This document shows positions 45,969-54,870 of a stretch of 64,000 bases of DNA, one piece after another. Position 1 is the stretch's first letter. Every line of letters begins with the position of its first letter. The notes beneath the pieces are model-generated. The model saw only the letters and a list, made by a program, of their open reading frames with translations. It searched no databases and was not told where the DNA came from. A program made the position numbers and the translations under genes. Source of the DNA: G965250275 sp965250275. Lineage in GTDB: Bacteria; Pseudomonadota; Alphaproteobacteria; Rhodobacterales; Rhodobacteraceae. The stretch lies in assembly GCA_965250275.1 (NCBI GenBank), contig OZ252297.1, positions 3,224,001-3,288,000 of the forward strand, in the 5' to 3' direction.

Positions 45969-46718
45969 AATGGCCTCCTTCAATGAAAGTGTGTGGTTGG
46001 CTTCCTCCAGAACGGCCTGCATGGCCTTTTTGCCGACCATGTAAACAAAATGTGGGTTACATCGCAAATTTTGGCCTGTCTCAAAGCGATCGCGAGGAAT
46101 GGGGGGATCTAACCATCGAGCTCAGGAAATCGGCGGAATCCGCTTGCGGAAGGTCTTGGCCGCCCTTTGCGGATCATGTTGATTGCATCAATGCCCGCGA
46201 GTTTCTTCCACGAACAGGTGGTTGTGCTGTTTTGTGATCTAGCTGTGCCCGCGAACCTCTTTGGAGCAGTGCTGGCCGATGAGACTTTAGTTGGCAAAAT
46301 GTATTCGCGGCATCGAGATCCACATGGTGACCCGTTCGCAAAACTTGCCAAGTTGCCACGATGGTTGAGGCGAACTCGCTTCAGGTCTCTGAAAAACAGC
46401 TCGGACACATGCCCGCCCGACGCGAGTCAGCCAACAAAGTTGTTCAGTTGAGTCAGAAGAAGTGAGCCAAAGGACAATGAGGCAAGAAAAGACCGATCAA
46501 AATCTTGATCACACTCGGTCACACTTTTTGGGAAGCATCGGCTAAGTGTTTGATTATTTTGGTGCCCCCACACGGCACAGTGCTACTATATCTTGATACA
46601 CCACGGTGCCCCACGTTTTCGCCGAGCGCCTGTATTTTATATAAAAGTCTGTTCCAAACTGTTCCAGCACGTCCCACGGTATACTATATGTTGAGGGTGG
46701 ATAGGAAAGGGGACAGGA
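45969..46718. other. Boundary region between chromosome and integrated element
   Basis: 750 bases with no supported gene. The left end holds the promoter of the haem-enzyme operon; the right end is AT-richer and should hold the integrase promoter and the element attachment site. No tRNA or tmRNA gene was recognised here, so the attachment target remains unknown. Confidence 0.45.
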
Positions 46719-47918
46719 TTGTCACGACCCTTGAACAAGCTCTCCGCCGCCTCCGTCAAAGCGGCACCGCCGGGTAAGCACTCTGACGGGGGTGGACTGT
46801 GGCTGTTCAAGCGACCTGACGGGGGTGCCCAGTGGATACTGCGTGTGCACGTGCATGGCAGGCGCCGCGAAATGGGACTGGGTTCCTTTCCCGACGTTTC
46901 TCTAAAGGAAGCGCGGTCAAGCTCTGAAGCAGCCCGCGCTTTGGTGCGGGTGGGTCTCGACCCAATTAAGGAACGGGAGCGCAAGCGGCGCGAGGACGCC
47001 CGGAACAAGCACCTGCTCAAGGACGTCGCACTTGATTGCTTTGAAAGCCGCAAGGCTGAGCTCAAGGGCGATGGCAAGGCAGGTCGTTGGTTTACGCCGC
47101 TCGAACTCCATGTCCTCCCAAAGCTGGGCCGTGTACCGGTCTCGGACATCGATCAGCGCGACATTCGCGATACGTTGGCGCCAATCTGGCACGACAAGGC
47201 GGATACCGCGCGCAAAGCGATGAACCGCCTGTCGCTCTGCCTGCGCCATGCCGCCGCCCTCGGATTGGATGTCGACTTGCAGGCCACCGACAAAGCACGC
47301 GCTCTTCTGGGCAAACAGCGCCACACCGCCCGCCACATCCCTGCCCTGCCCTGGCGGGACGTCCCTGCCTTCTATCAAAGCCTGAACGGTGGCACGATCA
47401 CTGAGCTTGCCTTGCGCCTGCTCATTCTGACGGCGGTACGATCCAGCCCGATCAGACAAATCCGATTGGATCAAGTCGACGGCGACGTCTGGACCGTCCC
47501 GGCAGAGGTTATGAAAGGTCGCAAGGATGCCACCCAAGACTTCCGGGTGCCGCTAACGGGCGAAGCGCTTGCCGTGATCGAGGCGGCCAAACCCTTCGCG
47601 CGCGATGGCTTCCTCTTCCCAAATGCGCGGCGCGGTGTGATTTCCGATATGACCATGAGCCAATACATGAAGCGGCGAGGGATGGAGGCACGACCCCACG
47701 GGTTTCGCTCGAGCTTTCGCGACTGGGTCGCTGAAACCACAAACACGCCCTATGACGTAGCCGAAGCTGCCTTGGGTCATGTGACAGGCGGGACCGTAGA
47801 GCGGGCTTACCGAAGAACTGATTTTCTGGATCAGAGACGCGTGCTGATGGAGCAATGGGCAAAACTCTGCGTCATTGCAAACAGATCAGCTCACATAACC
47901 GGAGAAAGTTGTGAGTGA
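46719..47918 (+). CDS. Tyrosine recombinase/integrase, P4 type (DUF4102 arm-binding domain)
   Basis: Site-specific recombinase of 399 residues. The N-terminal arm-binding domain has the typical DGGGLWLFKRPDGGAQWILR and EMGLGSFPDVSLKEAR. The catalytic domain shows LTAVRSSPIRQIRLDQV (first Arg), HGFRSSFRDW (His-x-x-Arg) and ALGHVTGGTVERAYRR with the nucleophile Tyr near residue 363. TTG start behind a GGGGACAGGA stretch. It marks the left edge of the integrated element. Overlaps the next gene by eight bases. Confidence 0.92.
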   Translation: MSRPLNKLSAASVKAAPPGKHSDGGGLWLFKRPDGGAQWILRVHVHGRRREMGLGSFPDVSLKEARSSSEAARALVRVGLDPIKERERKRREDARNKHLLKDVALDCFESRKAELKGDGKAGRWFTPLELHVLPKLGRVPVSDIDQRDIRDTLAPIWHDKADTARKAMNRLSLCLRHAAALGLDVDLQATDKARALLGKQRHTARHIPALPWRDVPAFYQSLNGGTITELALRLLILTAVRSSPIRQIRLDQVDGDVWTVPAEVMKGRKDATQDFRVPLTGEALAVIEAAKPFARDGFLFPNARRGVISDMTMSQYMKRRGMEARPHGFRSSFRDWVAETTNTPYDVAEAALGHVTGGTVERAYRRTDFLDQRRVLMEQWAKLCVIANRSAHITGESCE

Positions 47919-48738
47919 ACCCTTGGATCACAATGAGACGTCTTCGAGCGAACATGATTTGTGGATTAGGGTGGCTGACTTTTGCCCTAGCCTCAACTCA
48001 AGCGACAGAGTGGACATCCGCATCTTGGTGCCACTTCAACCACACCACATTGTAAAACGAGGCGTTCCGAAGCAAGAGATGCTCGTCGGCCGCGGCCGTT
48101 ATGACGTATGCCGCAGTGTTCCGAAGTCCGTAAACGACGAATGGAGCTTTGTTGAAGCCATAGAGCATTGCATCGACGAACTCACTCAAAAGAAACCCGC
48201 TGAAAAGGACCGGGCACAAAACACGTCAGAGCTCTTCATTCAGCTCATTGAAAGTTTGGCGGATGTCAAACTCGCTGAACCGTGCATCGCGCCGACTGGA
48301 CTTCTTGTGCAGGAGATAATTGTTCCTGAAACGCTTTGGACAAAGCTCCTGTCGAAATCAGAAAGCACGAGACTCGCTTACCAGCTTCTATGGGAAATGG
48401 GCTTGCAGGCGATGACAACAGAAAGCCTGGATTCACAACCACGCAGCTTCGTAATGTGGTTTCAGAGCGCAATTGTGGGAAATTCCAAACCCCCATCCAA
48501 ACGACCAAAGGCTTGGGCAACAGAAGTTCAAAACCACCACTTGTGCAGCCTTGTAAGGGTCGTTTGCCAGCATGGTTTCAGTCCGACTAGAAATGACGTT
48601 TCCCCCAAGACCAGCGCCTGTGATGTCGTTGCCGAGGCGTGTCTGAAGTCAGGTGTCCGCGGCGTCTCGTCTTATGAGACCGTGAGAAAAATTTACTATA
48701 AATATCATGATCGTAAGGTGGGTAAGATCATTATCTGA
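47911..48738 (+). CDS. Unrecognised protein downstream of integrase
   Basis: 275 residues, GTG start within the integrase stop region. No family recognised. Features are a polar N-terminus, a middle with FIQLIESLADVKLAEP and LAYQLLWEMGLQAM helices, and a C-terminal part (SVRGVSSYETVRKIYYKYHD-like end) that could be a small helix-turn-helix. Codon use appears less GC-biased than the chromosome. The overlap with the integrase suggests co-expression and possibly a role in excision or superinfection, but no function is shown. Confidence 0.65.
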   Translation: MSEPLDHNETSSSEHDLWIRVADFCPSLNSSDRVDIRILVPLQPHHIVKRGVPKQEMLVGRGRYDVCRSVPKSVNDEWSFVEAIEHCIDELTQKKPAEKDRAQNTSELFIQLIESLADVKLAEPCIAPTGLLVQEIIVPETLWTKLLSKSESTRLAYQLLWEMGLQAMTTESLDSQPRSFVMWFQSAIVGNSKPPSKRPKAWATEVQNHHLCSLVRVVCQHGFSPTRNDVSPKTSACDVVAEACLKSGVRGVSSYETVRKIYYKYHDRKVGKIII

Positions 48739-48848
48739 CCCTACCTATGACCCGATTCTCCGGGCTTGCTATCTAAAGTGCACCACAACCCACCGGTGCG
48801 CATAGTGGTTCAATCGGGTAGCGCATCGCAAGGCGGGAGTTCCGCTGC

Positions 48849-49019
48849 ATGCGTTATCTAACGTTCCGCGACCTTCAAGAGAAACTTGGTGGCCGAGGTC
48901 GCACCACCATCTACCGCGACGTTGATCTCGGACGTTTGCCAAAGCCGTTGAAAATCGGTGCAAGGCTCTATTGGGTCGAAGCAGAAGTAGACGACCTCAT
49001 CCTTGAGAACGCTGCATAA
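48849..49019 (+). CDS. AlpA-like small DNA-binding regulator (HTH_17)
   Basis: 56-residue winged helix protein: YLTFRDLQEKLGG, RTTIYRDVDLGRLPKP and LKIGARLYWVEAEVDDL are the AlpA/excisionase pattern. In P4-like elements AlpA activates the integrase or acts as excisionase. GGGAG lies nine bases before the ATG. A hairpin follows its stop. Confidence 0.82.
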   Translation: MRYLTFRDLQEKLGGRGRTTIYRDVDLGRLPKPLKIGARLYWVEAEVDDLILENAA

Positions 49020-49024
49020 GAAAA

Positions 49025-49050
49025 CCCCTGCCGTACCGGACGGACAGGGG
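49025..49050 (+). terminator. Hairpin after the AlpA-like gene
   Basis: CCCCTG-CCGT pairs with ACGGACAGGGG with one bulge, directly after the stop, followed by CCAAATTTCTTTG. Probable terminator. Confidence 0.55.
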
Positions 49051-49122
49051 CCAAATTTCTTTGAGTAACAGCTAAGAAATAGCGCATCTGGTCCGTCCTT
49101 TCAATCTTGAAAGGCTCTATGA

Positions 49123-49494
49123 ATGACCAAATTTGTACGAAACTTCCTTCCCGCGGATCGCCCGCCCTCCAACGCCAAGCGCATCTATCGCTGGGCAGAC
49201 CTTCCCGATGCCACAGAGCCTGCGCTCTTCCGTATCACGGACCCCGGCCACGAGCCGCGCGTGATTGGCGCTTCGAAACACAAGCGCCAAGTCCTCGAAG
49301 GCTTGATGCAGCACCCTTTGTATGCGGCCAGCTATTGCCGCCTGAGTGATCAGGTGCTTCCGCTGCGCCGTGATGACGGCGTGGACATCGCGTGCGAGAT
49401 GTACCGCAACGATCCGGAGACGGGTCGTGAGAAGTACGGGGTCTACGTGCTCAAGTCCAAAGTCGAGCGCATTGACAGCGGGAGGACCGCATAA
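49123..49494 (+). CDS. Small phage-type protein, possible winged helix
   Basis: 123 residues. The part RVIGASKHKRQVLEGLMQHP, then SYCRLSDQVLPLRRDDGVDI and YGVYVLKSKV, has the layout of a winged helix domain (residues 45-115). First gene of a chain of very tightly packed early genes; its TAA overlaps the next ATG (TAATG). DNA-binding role is inferred. Confidence 0.65.
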   Translation: MTKFVRNFLPADRPPSNAKRIYRWADLPDATEPALFRITDPGHEPRVIGASKHKRQVLEGLMQHPLYAASYCRLSDQVLPLRRDDGVDIACEMYRNDPETGREKYGVYVLKSKVERIDSGRTA

Positions 49495-49613
49495 TGCAGA
49501 CCTCCCAGACACTCACCCGCAAACGTCAAGAACGTCGCATCCGCTGGCAGCATGGTCTCACAGAGACCCAAGCACGCCTTATCGCCGGCCTCCACTACGG
49601 AGGCGCTGCGTAA
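49494..49613 (+). CDS. Very small phage-type basic protein
   Basis: 39 residues, basic (RKRQERRIRWQHGLTETQAR). Start and stop both overlap the neighbouring genes by one base (TAATG on both sides), which supports translation. Function unknown. Confidence 0.55.
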   Translation: MQTSQTLTRKRQERRIRWQHGLTETQARLIAGLHYGGAA

Positions 49614-49831
49614 TGGCTGACACTTTTGCGATCCGAAAGAATGCGCGCGAGGTGATCCGCGTGGAGCGCCAGAGCTATCGTGGACATGCATTGGTCAACG
49701 TCCGTGTCTGGTACGACGACGGAACGGGTGAATACCGCCCGGGCAAGCAGGGTATCGCGTTCAAGGCTGAGCTTTTGGATGACGTGCTGGCTGCCCTGGG
49801 TCAGCTGTCCGATCAGCGGGAGGTTGCTTGA
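49613..49831 (+). CDS. PC4/YdbC-type single-strand DNA-binding protein
   Basis: 72 residues matching the transcriptional coactivator p15 (PC4) fold: VIRVERQSYRGHALVNVRVW, DDGTGEYRPGKQGIAFKAEL and a final helix LLDDVLAALGQL. Bacterial members bind single-stranded DNA as dimers, and phage copies probably assist replication or recombination. Translationally coupled on both sides (TAATG upstream, TGATG downstream). Confidence 0.75.
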   Translation: MADTFAIRKNAREVIRVERQSYRGHALVNVRVWYDDGTGEYRPGKQGIAFKAELLDDVLAALGQLSDQREVA

Positions 49832-50685
49832 TGGCCTCTCGCACATATTCCCAGATAAATCACAGCATCACGGGGTCGCGGAAGTTCCGCGGCCTCGGCC
49901 ACAGGGCGCGATGGGCGTGGCTCTGCGCGCATCTCAAGGCGGATTACGCCGGCATTGCAGAGTACCCCAAGCAGCTCTGGGCAATCGATGCGGAGCTGCC
50001 AGCCGAAGAGATGGACGGCATCATCGCATCCCTTGTCAGCGCCAACCTGATCGAATGGTCTGACAGCCTCGAAGTGGTGCGGGTCACGGGGTTCATCAAA
50101 CAGCGTCCCCCCGACAATGCCAGCGCCGCTCAACGGCTCTGTATGGACCTGACAGACAGGCTCTACGACGCAGACAGCGAGCTTGAGGGCATGCTGCTCA
50201 CCGCTGCTGCAGAGTTCTCGGTCGCGGCGGTTGGTCGCTCTCTTCGCTGGGAGAAAGACCGCGCCAGATTCCGCGATGATATCGGCCAGTTTCTGAGGGC
50301 AACCGCGCAGGATTTTGGAGACCGATTTCTGGACGCAATCCAGCGGCAACTCGACGGCGCAGGCCGACCGACACGGACCGAAATCGAAGGGCTATTGCCC
50401 ACTCTCCTGCAGTATCAGCAGGACACCGTGTCCACACCGTCCCCCCACCCTGTCGACACACAAGACGTAGACAAGACGAGACGTAGACAAGACCAAAACC
50501 AAGACGAAGACAAAAACAAAGACGGCGCAAAATTCGCGCAACGTGAACACGATCAGGCGTTGGCACAGGCTCAGACGGCGGATGTGCTGAGAAAGGATGA
50601 AATCCGCAAGGACCGGTCACAGCAGGGACCGTCGGAAAGTCTCAAACGCAGTGCCCTGGTCGTAGGAATGAGGGAAGCAGGATGA
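49831..50685 (+). CDS. Phage replication-type protein (initiator or helper)
   Basis: 284 residues. The N-terminal 110 residues (INHSITGSRKFRGLGHRARW, AEYPKQLWAIDAELPAEEM, LIEWSDSLEVVRVTGFIKQR) have the winged-helix layout found at the start of phage replication proteins of the O/DnaD kind. Residues 205-240 are a low-complexity linker of Asp, Lys, Gln and Arg made by a degenerate CAAGAC-type DNA repeat. No ATPase motif, so it is not a helicase. ATGA overlap with the next gene. Confidence 0.6.
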   Translation: MASRTYSQINHSITGSRKFRGLGHRARWAWLCAHLKADYAGIAEYPKQLWAIDAELPAEEMDGIIASLVSANLIEWSDSLEVVRVTGFIKQRPPDNASAAQRLCMDLTDRLYDADSELEGMLLTAAAEFSVAAVGRSLRWEKDRARFRDDIGQFLRATAQDFGDRFLDAIQRQLDGAGRPTRTEIEGLLPTLLQYQQDTVSTPSPHPVDTQDVDKTRRRQDQNQDEDKNKDGAKFAQREHDQALAQAQTADVLRKDEIRKDRSQQGPSESLKRSALVVGMREAG

Positions 50686-51119
50686 GCAACCGAAAAAACG
50701 GAGCTGAAACGGGCCATCGCGACGAAGAAGGCAGATTTGTCGCTGGCAATCCAGGCAGGCCCAAGGGCGCGCGCCATAAGACCACGCGGGCGATTGAGGT
50801 CATGCTGGAAGGGCAAAGCGAGGCGCTGACCCAAAAGGCCGTCGAGCTGGCGCTTGAAGGCGATACGACTGCGCTGCGGCTGTGCCTGGAGCGGATCGCA
50901 CCCGCCCGGAAGGATGCACCGATCACGTTCGACCTGCCACCGATCAAATCTGCGGCGGATGCATCAGAGGCCGCGCAGGCCGTTCTGAAAGCCGTCTCTG
51001 ATGGGGACGTCACACCGCTCGAGGGTGCCGCCGTCATGGGGCTGGTCGAGCAGTTCCGGCGTGTGCTGGAGACCACGGAACTTGAGGCCCGCATCACTGC
51101 ATTGGAGGCGAGCAAATGA
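50682..51119 (+). CDS. DUF5681 domain protein
   Basis: 145 residues. The N-terminal block GRFVAGNPGRPKGARHKTTR is the DUF5681 hallmark, found in phage and mobile-element proteins often placed where terminase small subunits lie. The C-terminal half is helical (VMGLVEQFRRVLETTELEARI). ATGA overlaps on both sides. A packaging-related DNA-binding role is possible but no large terminase gene follows. Confidence 0.75.
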   Translation: MSNRKNGAETGHRDEEGRFVAGNPGRPKGARHKTTRAIEVMLEGQSEALTQKAVELALEGDTTALRLCLERIAPARKDAPITFDLPPIKSAADASEAAQAVLKAVSDGDVTPLEGAAVMGLVEQFRRVLETTELEARITALEASK

Positions 51120-51412
51120 ACCTGAAGTCCCGAATGGAAGTACTGGAAGCGGCAAACCGGGAACACATCGCAAGCACGTCCGATGTGCATGACAAGTTTG
51201 TCGGAAACTTGAGGCAAATTGCTGAAAGGGTGCGGGATACCCCCGTCGCAGACATTCTGGTCTCAGTTTCGCCGGCTACGGTTGCGGCGCTGCTGTTGGA
51301 CGGACGCGACGAACCCGCTGTTCTTGAGCGTGCACATCGATACGCCCAACAAACCGATGGAACAGGCAAATTGTTCCGATGCCTGCTGGGGATCGAAAAT
51401 GGGGATCAGTGA
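51116..51412 (+). CDS. Small phage-type protein starting with an R-x-x-x-LE helix
   Basis: 98 residues, unrecognised. Starts MNLKSRMEVLEAANRE, likely a coiled coil, then a short globular part (ADILVSVSPATVAALLL). Overlaps its neighbours on both sides. See the next two genes, which share the start motif. Confidence 0.6.
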   Translation: MNLKSRMEVLEAANREHIASTSDVHDKFVGNLRQIAERVRDTPVADILVSVSPATVAALLLDGRDEPAVLERAHRYAQQTDGTGKLFRCLLGIENGDQ

Positions 51413-51755
51413 ACGCGTGACGCGCCTTGAGCGGAGCAAGGGGGCCGGTCTGCCGCCAATCACGATGGTGCTCTACACCCTCGTCTCCGACAAAGATGTG
51501 CCTGGCACGCCATTCGCAGTTTCAATTCCCGGCATGCAGGGAAAGGTGTTTCGCGGTGAGGGTGAGGACGAAGGGTGCTTCCTCATGCGGGTCTGCAAGC
51601 TCAGTGCCGAACATCACGGCTGGGATAAGAAACCTGCCTCGCAGCTCACCGACAAAGAGGCACAGGTTGTCGAGGCGTCGAAGTCACCCGTAGCGGCACT
51701 GAAATGGCACCAACGAGATCAACAGCCGGCACCGGAACGGAGGCCAACGCCATGA
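51399..51755 (+). CDS. Small phage-type protein, second of three with the R-x-x-x-LE start
   Basis: 118 residues. Starts MGISERVTRLERSKGAG, then a beta-rich part (MVLYTLVSDKDVPGTPFAV, GKVFRGEGEDEGCFLMRVC) that resembles a small ligand- or nucleic-acid-binding domain. Start overlaps the previous gene by 14 bases, stop overlaps the next ATG. Function unknown. Confidence 0.6.
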   Translation: MGISERVTRLERSKGAGLPPITMVLYTLVSDKDVPGTPFAVSIPGMQGKVFRGEGEDEGCFLMRVCKLSAEHHGWDKKPASQLTDKEAQVVEASKSPVAALKWHQRDQQPAPERRPTP

Positions 51756-52066
51756 CACTTAAAATCAGACTGACCAAGCTGGAACGCATGATACCGCCGG
51801 GGGGTATCACCGTCATTGCACGTGCACCTGCGGGCTGGACCGAGGAAGAAAAAGAGGAGGCACTTCAGACCTTCCTGCAGGAGCAGTCCATCACCGATCC
51901 TGTGCACGCCGACGTACAAACCGGTGATCATCACCAGCATGATTTTGAGGTCGTGATGTGGGGCGACCTGGATGAGATTTTCGCAGCTGCCAATGCCGGG
52001 CAACGGATAGGCATGCCGGACCGCGGAAGCCGCAAATCCGCGCCGGATTGGCATCATCGGGGGTGA
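51752..52066 (+). CDS. Small phage-type protein, third of three with the R-x-x-x-LE start
   Basis: 104 residues. Starts MTLKIRLTKLERMIPPGG and continues as an acidic domain (AGWTEEEKEEALQTFLQEQ). ATGA-type overlap with the previous gene. Function unknown. Confidence 0.6.
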   Translation: MTLKIRLTKLERMIPPGGITVIARAPAGWTEEEKEEALQTFLQEQSITDPVHADVQTGDHHQHDFEVVMWGDLDEIFAAANAGQRIGMPDRGSRKSAPDWHHRG

Positions 52067-52071
52067 CCTGA

Positions 52072-52287
52072 ATGGGGTATCATGATACCATTGTCACACC
52101 AAAAACTGAGGGTTCGAAAATGGAAAAACCGACCCAAAAGACCGACCAAAACGAGCAGCAGCCGGATGCAAAAGAGTTTGCCACACCCGAACTCACGGCC
52201 ATCGTAGTGGCAAGCGTTCGGGCAATGGCATTCGACGACGCGTGCCAGGAAAAGGCCACCCACTTGGAGGCAGTGAGAGAGCAATGA
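52072..52287 (+). CDS. Small acidic/glutamine-rich phage-type protein
   Basis: 71 residues from ATG 52072; an ATG at 52120 behind GAGGG seven bases upstream is an equally good start. Hydrophilic N-terminus, then a helix (LTAIVVASVRAMAFDDACQE). The longer start would place a perfect 14-base palindrome in its first codons. Stop overlaps the next ATG. Function unknown. Confidence 0.55.
   Translation: MGYHDTIVTPKTEGSKMEKPTQKTDQNEQQPDAKEFATPELTAIVVASVRAMAFDDACQEKATHLEAVREQ
52076..52089. promoter_or_regulatory. Perfect palindrome GGTATCATGATACC
   Basis: Fourteen bases, fully symmetric, six bases after the previous stop codon. Its TGATAC half-site recurs in the repressor operator region near 58891-58960, so it may be a second operator for the element's XRE repressor, controlling the structural genes that follow. 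Confidence 0.45.
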
Positions 52288-53315
52288 ACGACTTCAGTAC
52301 GCGATACATCAACGCGCTACAGGCAGGGCTTCATCAGGGCATGGCCCTTGAAACACGGCGCCACGAAAACGCGCTCGCGCCGTTGCGAGAACAGCTTCTG
52401 CAGTCGCAGGTCGACAACTCCCGAGCGGCGGGCGCACGCTCTGCAAAAGAGTTCGAGATGCGAGTTGCGCAGCACGCGGCCAGCCTTGACGCAGCGCAGG
52501 CGGCAAAAGACGCTGAGGAGATCCGCAAGGGCATTTTCGCAGCGTCTACAGCAGCGACACCGGAGCAGTGGGATGATGTTGCACGAAGGTTCGGACAGCC
52601 TGCTTTGGTGGGCCAGTTCGGGCAGAAAGATGCGTTGCTTTCGCAGTTCATGACGGCGGCGCAGATACTTGAGCGGCAGGCCGGAGCCGCTCCGCTTTCG
52701 TCGTTGGGCCGGATTCAGGCGGATATTGATGCCGGTCTTTTGCCGGAAGGGACGCCTTTGCGGGCGAACACTCCTTTGGTCCAAATCGGTACAACTGGGG
52801 CCAAAGGTGGCACACCTGTACCCCCGAAGATGACTGTAGATGCAGGCAAGAATACTGGCTTTCTCATTCGGCTGAACGATGCCAACGAGGTGTTGAACTC
52901 TTTGGAGGGCCAAGGAACTCGGTTCGGTCAGCAAAATGCTGATTTGATCCCGCTCGGACTTGGCAACTTCCTGCGCGATCCAGAGTTTCAAAAGTTTGAT
53001 CAGGCACGGCGCGATTTTGTGAACGCAGTTCTACGGCGTGAAAGTGGCGCAGTGATTTCCGAGCAGGAATTTGCAAACGCAGATCAGCAGTATTTTCCGG
53101 TTCCGGGAGATTCGCCGGAGGTCATAGCCCAGAAGCGCCAAAATCGGATCAATGCCATCGCGGGCGTTCGCGCCGGTGCCGGTGCCGGTGCTGCTTACGT
53201 CGATCAGTTGCAGGCTACAGGTACGCCAGACAGCCAAGCTTCAAGTGTCCCGGATTTCTCTGCCATGAGCGATGAACAACTGGAGCAATATATTTCGGAG
53301 CACAGCAATGAGTGA
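52284..53315 (+). CDS. Phage virion/DNA-ejection-like protein
   Basis: 343 residues. The first 110 residues form long helices (ALETRRHENALAPLREQLLQ, EFEMRVAQHAASLDAAQAAK). The C-terminal part carries FRQFDQARRDFVNAVLRRES-like sequence (FVNAVLRRESGAVISEQEF) and FPVPGDSPEVIAQKRQNR, which I associate with conserved virion proteins of tailed phages that are injected with the DNA. The exact family is from memory, so the call is tentative. Overlaps the following gene by eight bases. Confidence 0.6.
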   Translation: MNDFSTRYINALQAGLHQGMALETRRHENALAPLREQLLQSQVDNSRAAGARSAKEFEMRVAQHAASLDAAQAAKDAEEIRKGIFAASTAATPEQWDDVARRFGQPALVGQFGQKDALLSQFMTAAQILERQAGAAPLSSLGRIQADIDAGLLPEGTPLRANTPLVQIGTTGAKGGTPVPPKMTVDAGKNTGFLIRLNDANEVLNSLEGQGTRFGQQNADLIPLGLGNFLRDPEFQKFDQARRDFVNAVLRRESGAVISEQEFANADQQYFPVPGDSPEVIAQKRQNRINAIAGVRAGAGAGAAYVDQLQATGTPDSQASSVPDFSAMSDEQLEQYISEHSNE

Positions 53316-54870
53316 CGCTTTGCAGGCCGCGCTACTGGAAAAGGCGAAGCGAGAAAAAGCGCGTCGGGCTGAGAAGACAAACACCGATCCAATGGCGCTT
53401 CTTCGGCAGTCGCCAGCCGGTCAGGGGCAGCAGGTCCCGGCCAGCCCGAAGCTTAACGTGCTTGACCCTGTAACGGACGATCCCACGCTGATTACGCCCA
53501 TTTTGGACAACGTCGTTGGGTTGGACAATGGGACCATGTCGCCCGGCGAGAAGTTGGGCACGGCGCTGAATAGTGGCGGCGAGTCCATGACCGTTGGCGT
53601 GGTTGGCGATGAGGCGGCGGCTGCGTTCGACGCGGCGCTCGGGCGTGGCTCTTATGAGGATCGACTGGAATTCTATCGGACCAATCAGGCAGAACTTCGG
53701 GACCAAAACCCTGTGTTGGCGTTTGCGTCGGAAGTCGCGCCAGCGCTTATTCCCGGCTGGGGCGGTGCGAAGCTGATTGCTGCGTTAACCAGCAAGTTTG
53801 GTCGAGCAGGGGCGGGCATGGTGTTAGGCGGTCTGTCGGGTGCGATGTATGGCTTCAATGAAGGCGAAGGCGGTGCTGGCGAACGAATGCAGTCAGGTTT
53901 TCAGGCTGGTGGTCTTGGTATGCTCTTTGGGCTTGCTGCCCCGGCGGTTGTTAGCAAGGCGTCGAACGTCCCTCGTGTCGTGGCAAACCTGTTCAACAAG
54001 TCGATTGAACGCCCTAACAGTGCGCTCCTGAAGAGGGCAAAAAACGCTGCATACAAAGCCGTGGACGATAGCGGCGAGACGTTTTCCGGCGAGGAGATGA
54101 AGCGCCTGCATGCCTCTGTGACGGAGATTTTTGAAGCATCCAACTTCGTAGAGGAAACCGACCGCGCTGCCTTCGCTACGCTCAAGCTCCTGGAGAAGCG
54201 CAGCGGGCAACCCACCAAGCTGGGGCAGTTGGACAACATTCGGCAAAATATGTGGACCCGGTATGCAAATGCAAAGGACCAGCCGCAAATTTTGGATGCG
54301 ATCCGCGCCATTGATGATCTGATTGATCAGCGGGCCGGTGCCAGCAAGTTGATGCAAGTGGCACGTGCCGCCAATGCCCGCTACGCGAAGTTCGCGTTGT
54401 TGGAAGATGCCTTTTCAAAGGCGAAGAATGAGACCGCTGCATCTGGGTCGGGTGGGAACAAAGTGAACAAATTCCGCCAAGCGGTTACAAAGATCATTAA
54501 CAACGAGAAAAAGGCCAAGTTCTTCTCCGCCGAGGAACTGGATTTGATGCAGAACTTCGTGCGCGGCAATGTTTCTGAAAATGTGTTGCGTCGGATCGGA
54601 AAATTGTCGCCCAACGGCAATGGCTTGATGATGTCCCTTCACGTCATTGGAGGCGTTGCATCGCAAGGCGCAACATTGCCGATTATGGCGGCAGGGGCGA
54701 TGGCCAAGGGTGCGGCGGATCGCGGCGCGACGAAGGGGGCAGCGATGCTTCAAGACGTTGTTGGCGGCTTTGCGAAACCACCGGTCATGCCGCGCCTTAC
54801 CGGTCCTCAGGGGGCTGTTGTTGGCGGTGGAGTGCCTGCCCTAGAAGGCGCCAGAGGTAATCTGCGATGA
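53308..54870 (+). CDS. Phage internal virion/ejection-like protein with glycine-rich membrane segment
   Basis: 520 residues. Charged N-terminus (LLEKAKREKARRAEK), a glycine/alanine-rich hydrophobic part at about residues 160-225 (GAGMVLGGLSGAMYGF, GGLGMLFGLAAPAVV), a long helical middle (LDNIRQNMWTRYANAKDQP) and a second Gly/Ala-rich segment near residue 440. Such proteins often form the transperiplasmic ejection channel of short-tailed phages. Paired with the previous gene. Its last 74 bases overlap a minus-strand gene end. Confidence 0.58.
   Translation: MSDALQAALLEKAKREKARRAEKTNTDPMALLRQSPAGQGQQVPASPKLNVLDPVTDDPTLITPILDNVVGLDNGTMSPGEKLGTALNSGGESMTVGVVGDEAAAAFDAALGRGSYEDRLEFYRTNQAELRDQNPVLAFASEVAPALIPGWGGAKLIAALTSKFGRAGAGMVLGGLSGAMYGFNEGEGGAGERMQSGFQAGGLGMLFGLAAPAVVSKASNVPRVVANLFNKSIERPNSALLKRAKNAAYKAVDDSGETFSGEEMKRLHASVTEIFEASNFVEETDRAAFATLKLLEKRSGQPTKLGQLDNIRQNMWTRYANAKDQPQILDAIRAIDDLIDQRAGASKLMQVARAANARYAKFALLEDAFSKAKNETAASGSGGNKVNKFRQAVTKIINNEKKAKFFSAEELDLMQNFVRGNVSENVLRRIGKLSPNGNGLMMSLHVIGGVASQGATLPIMAAGAMAKGAADRGATKGAAMLQDVVGGFAKPPVMPRLTGPQGAVVGGGVPALEGARGNLR

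Noticed and set aside
45969..46718. tRNA or tmRNA gene as integrase target
   Set aside because: Looked for a cloverleaf or TTCGA-type T-arm next to the integrase and saw none; the attachment site stays unassigned.
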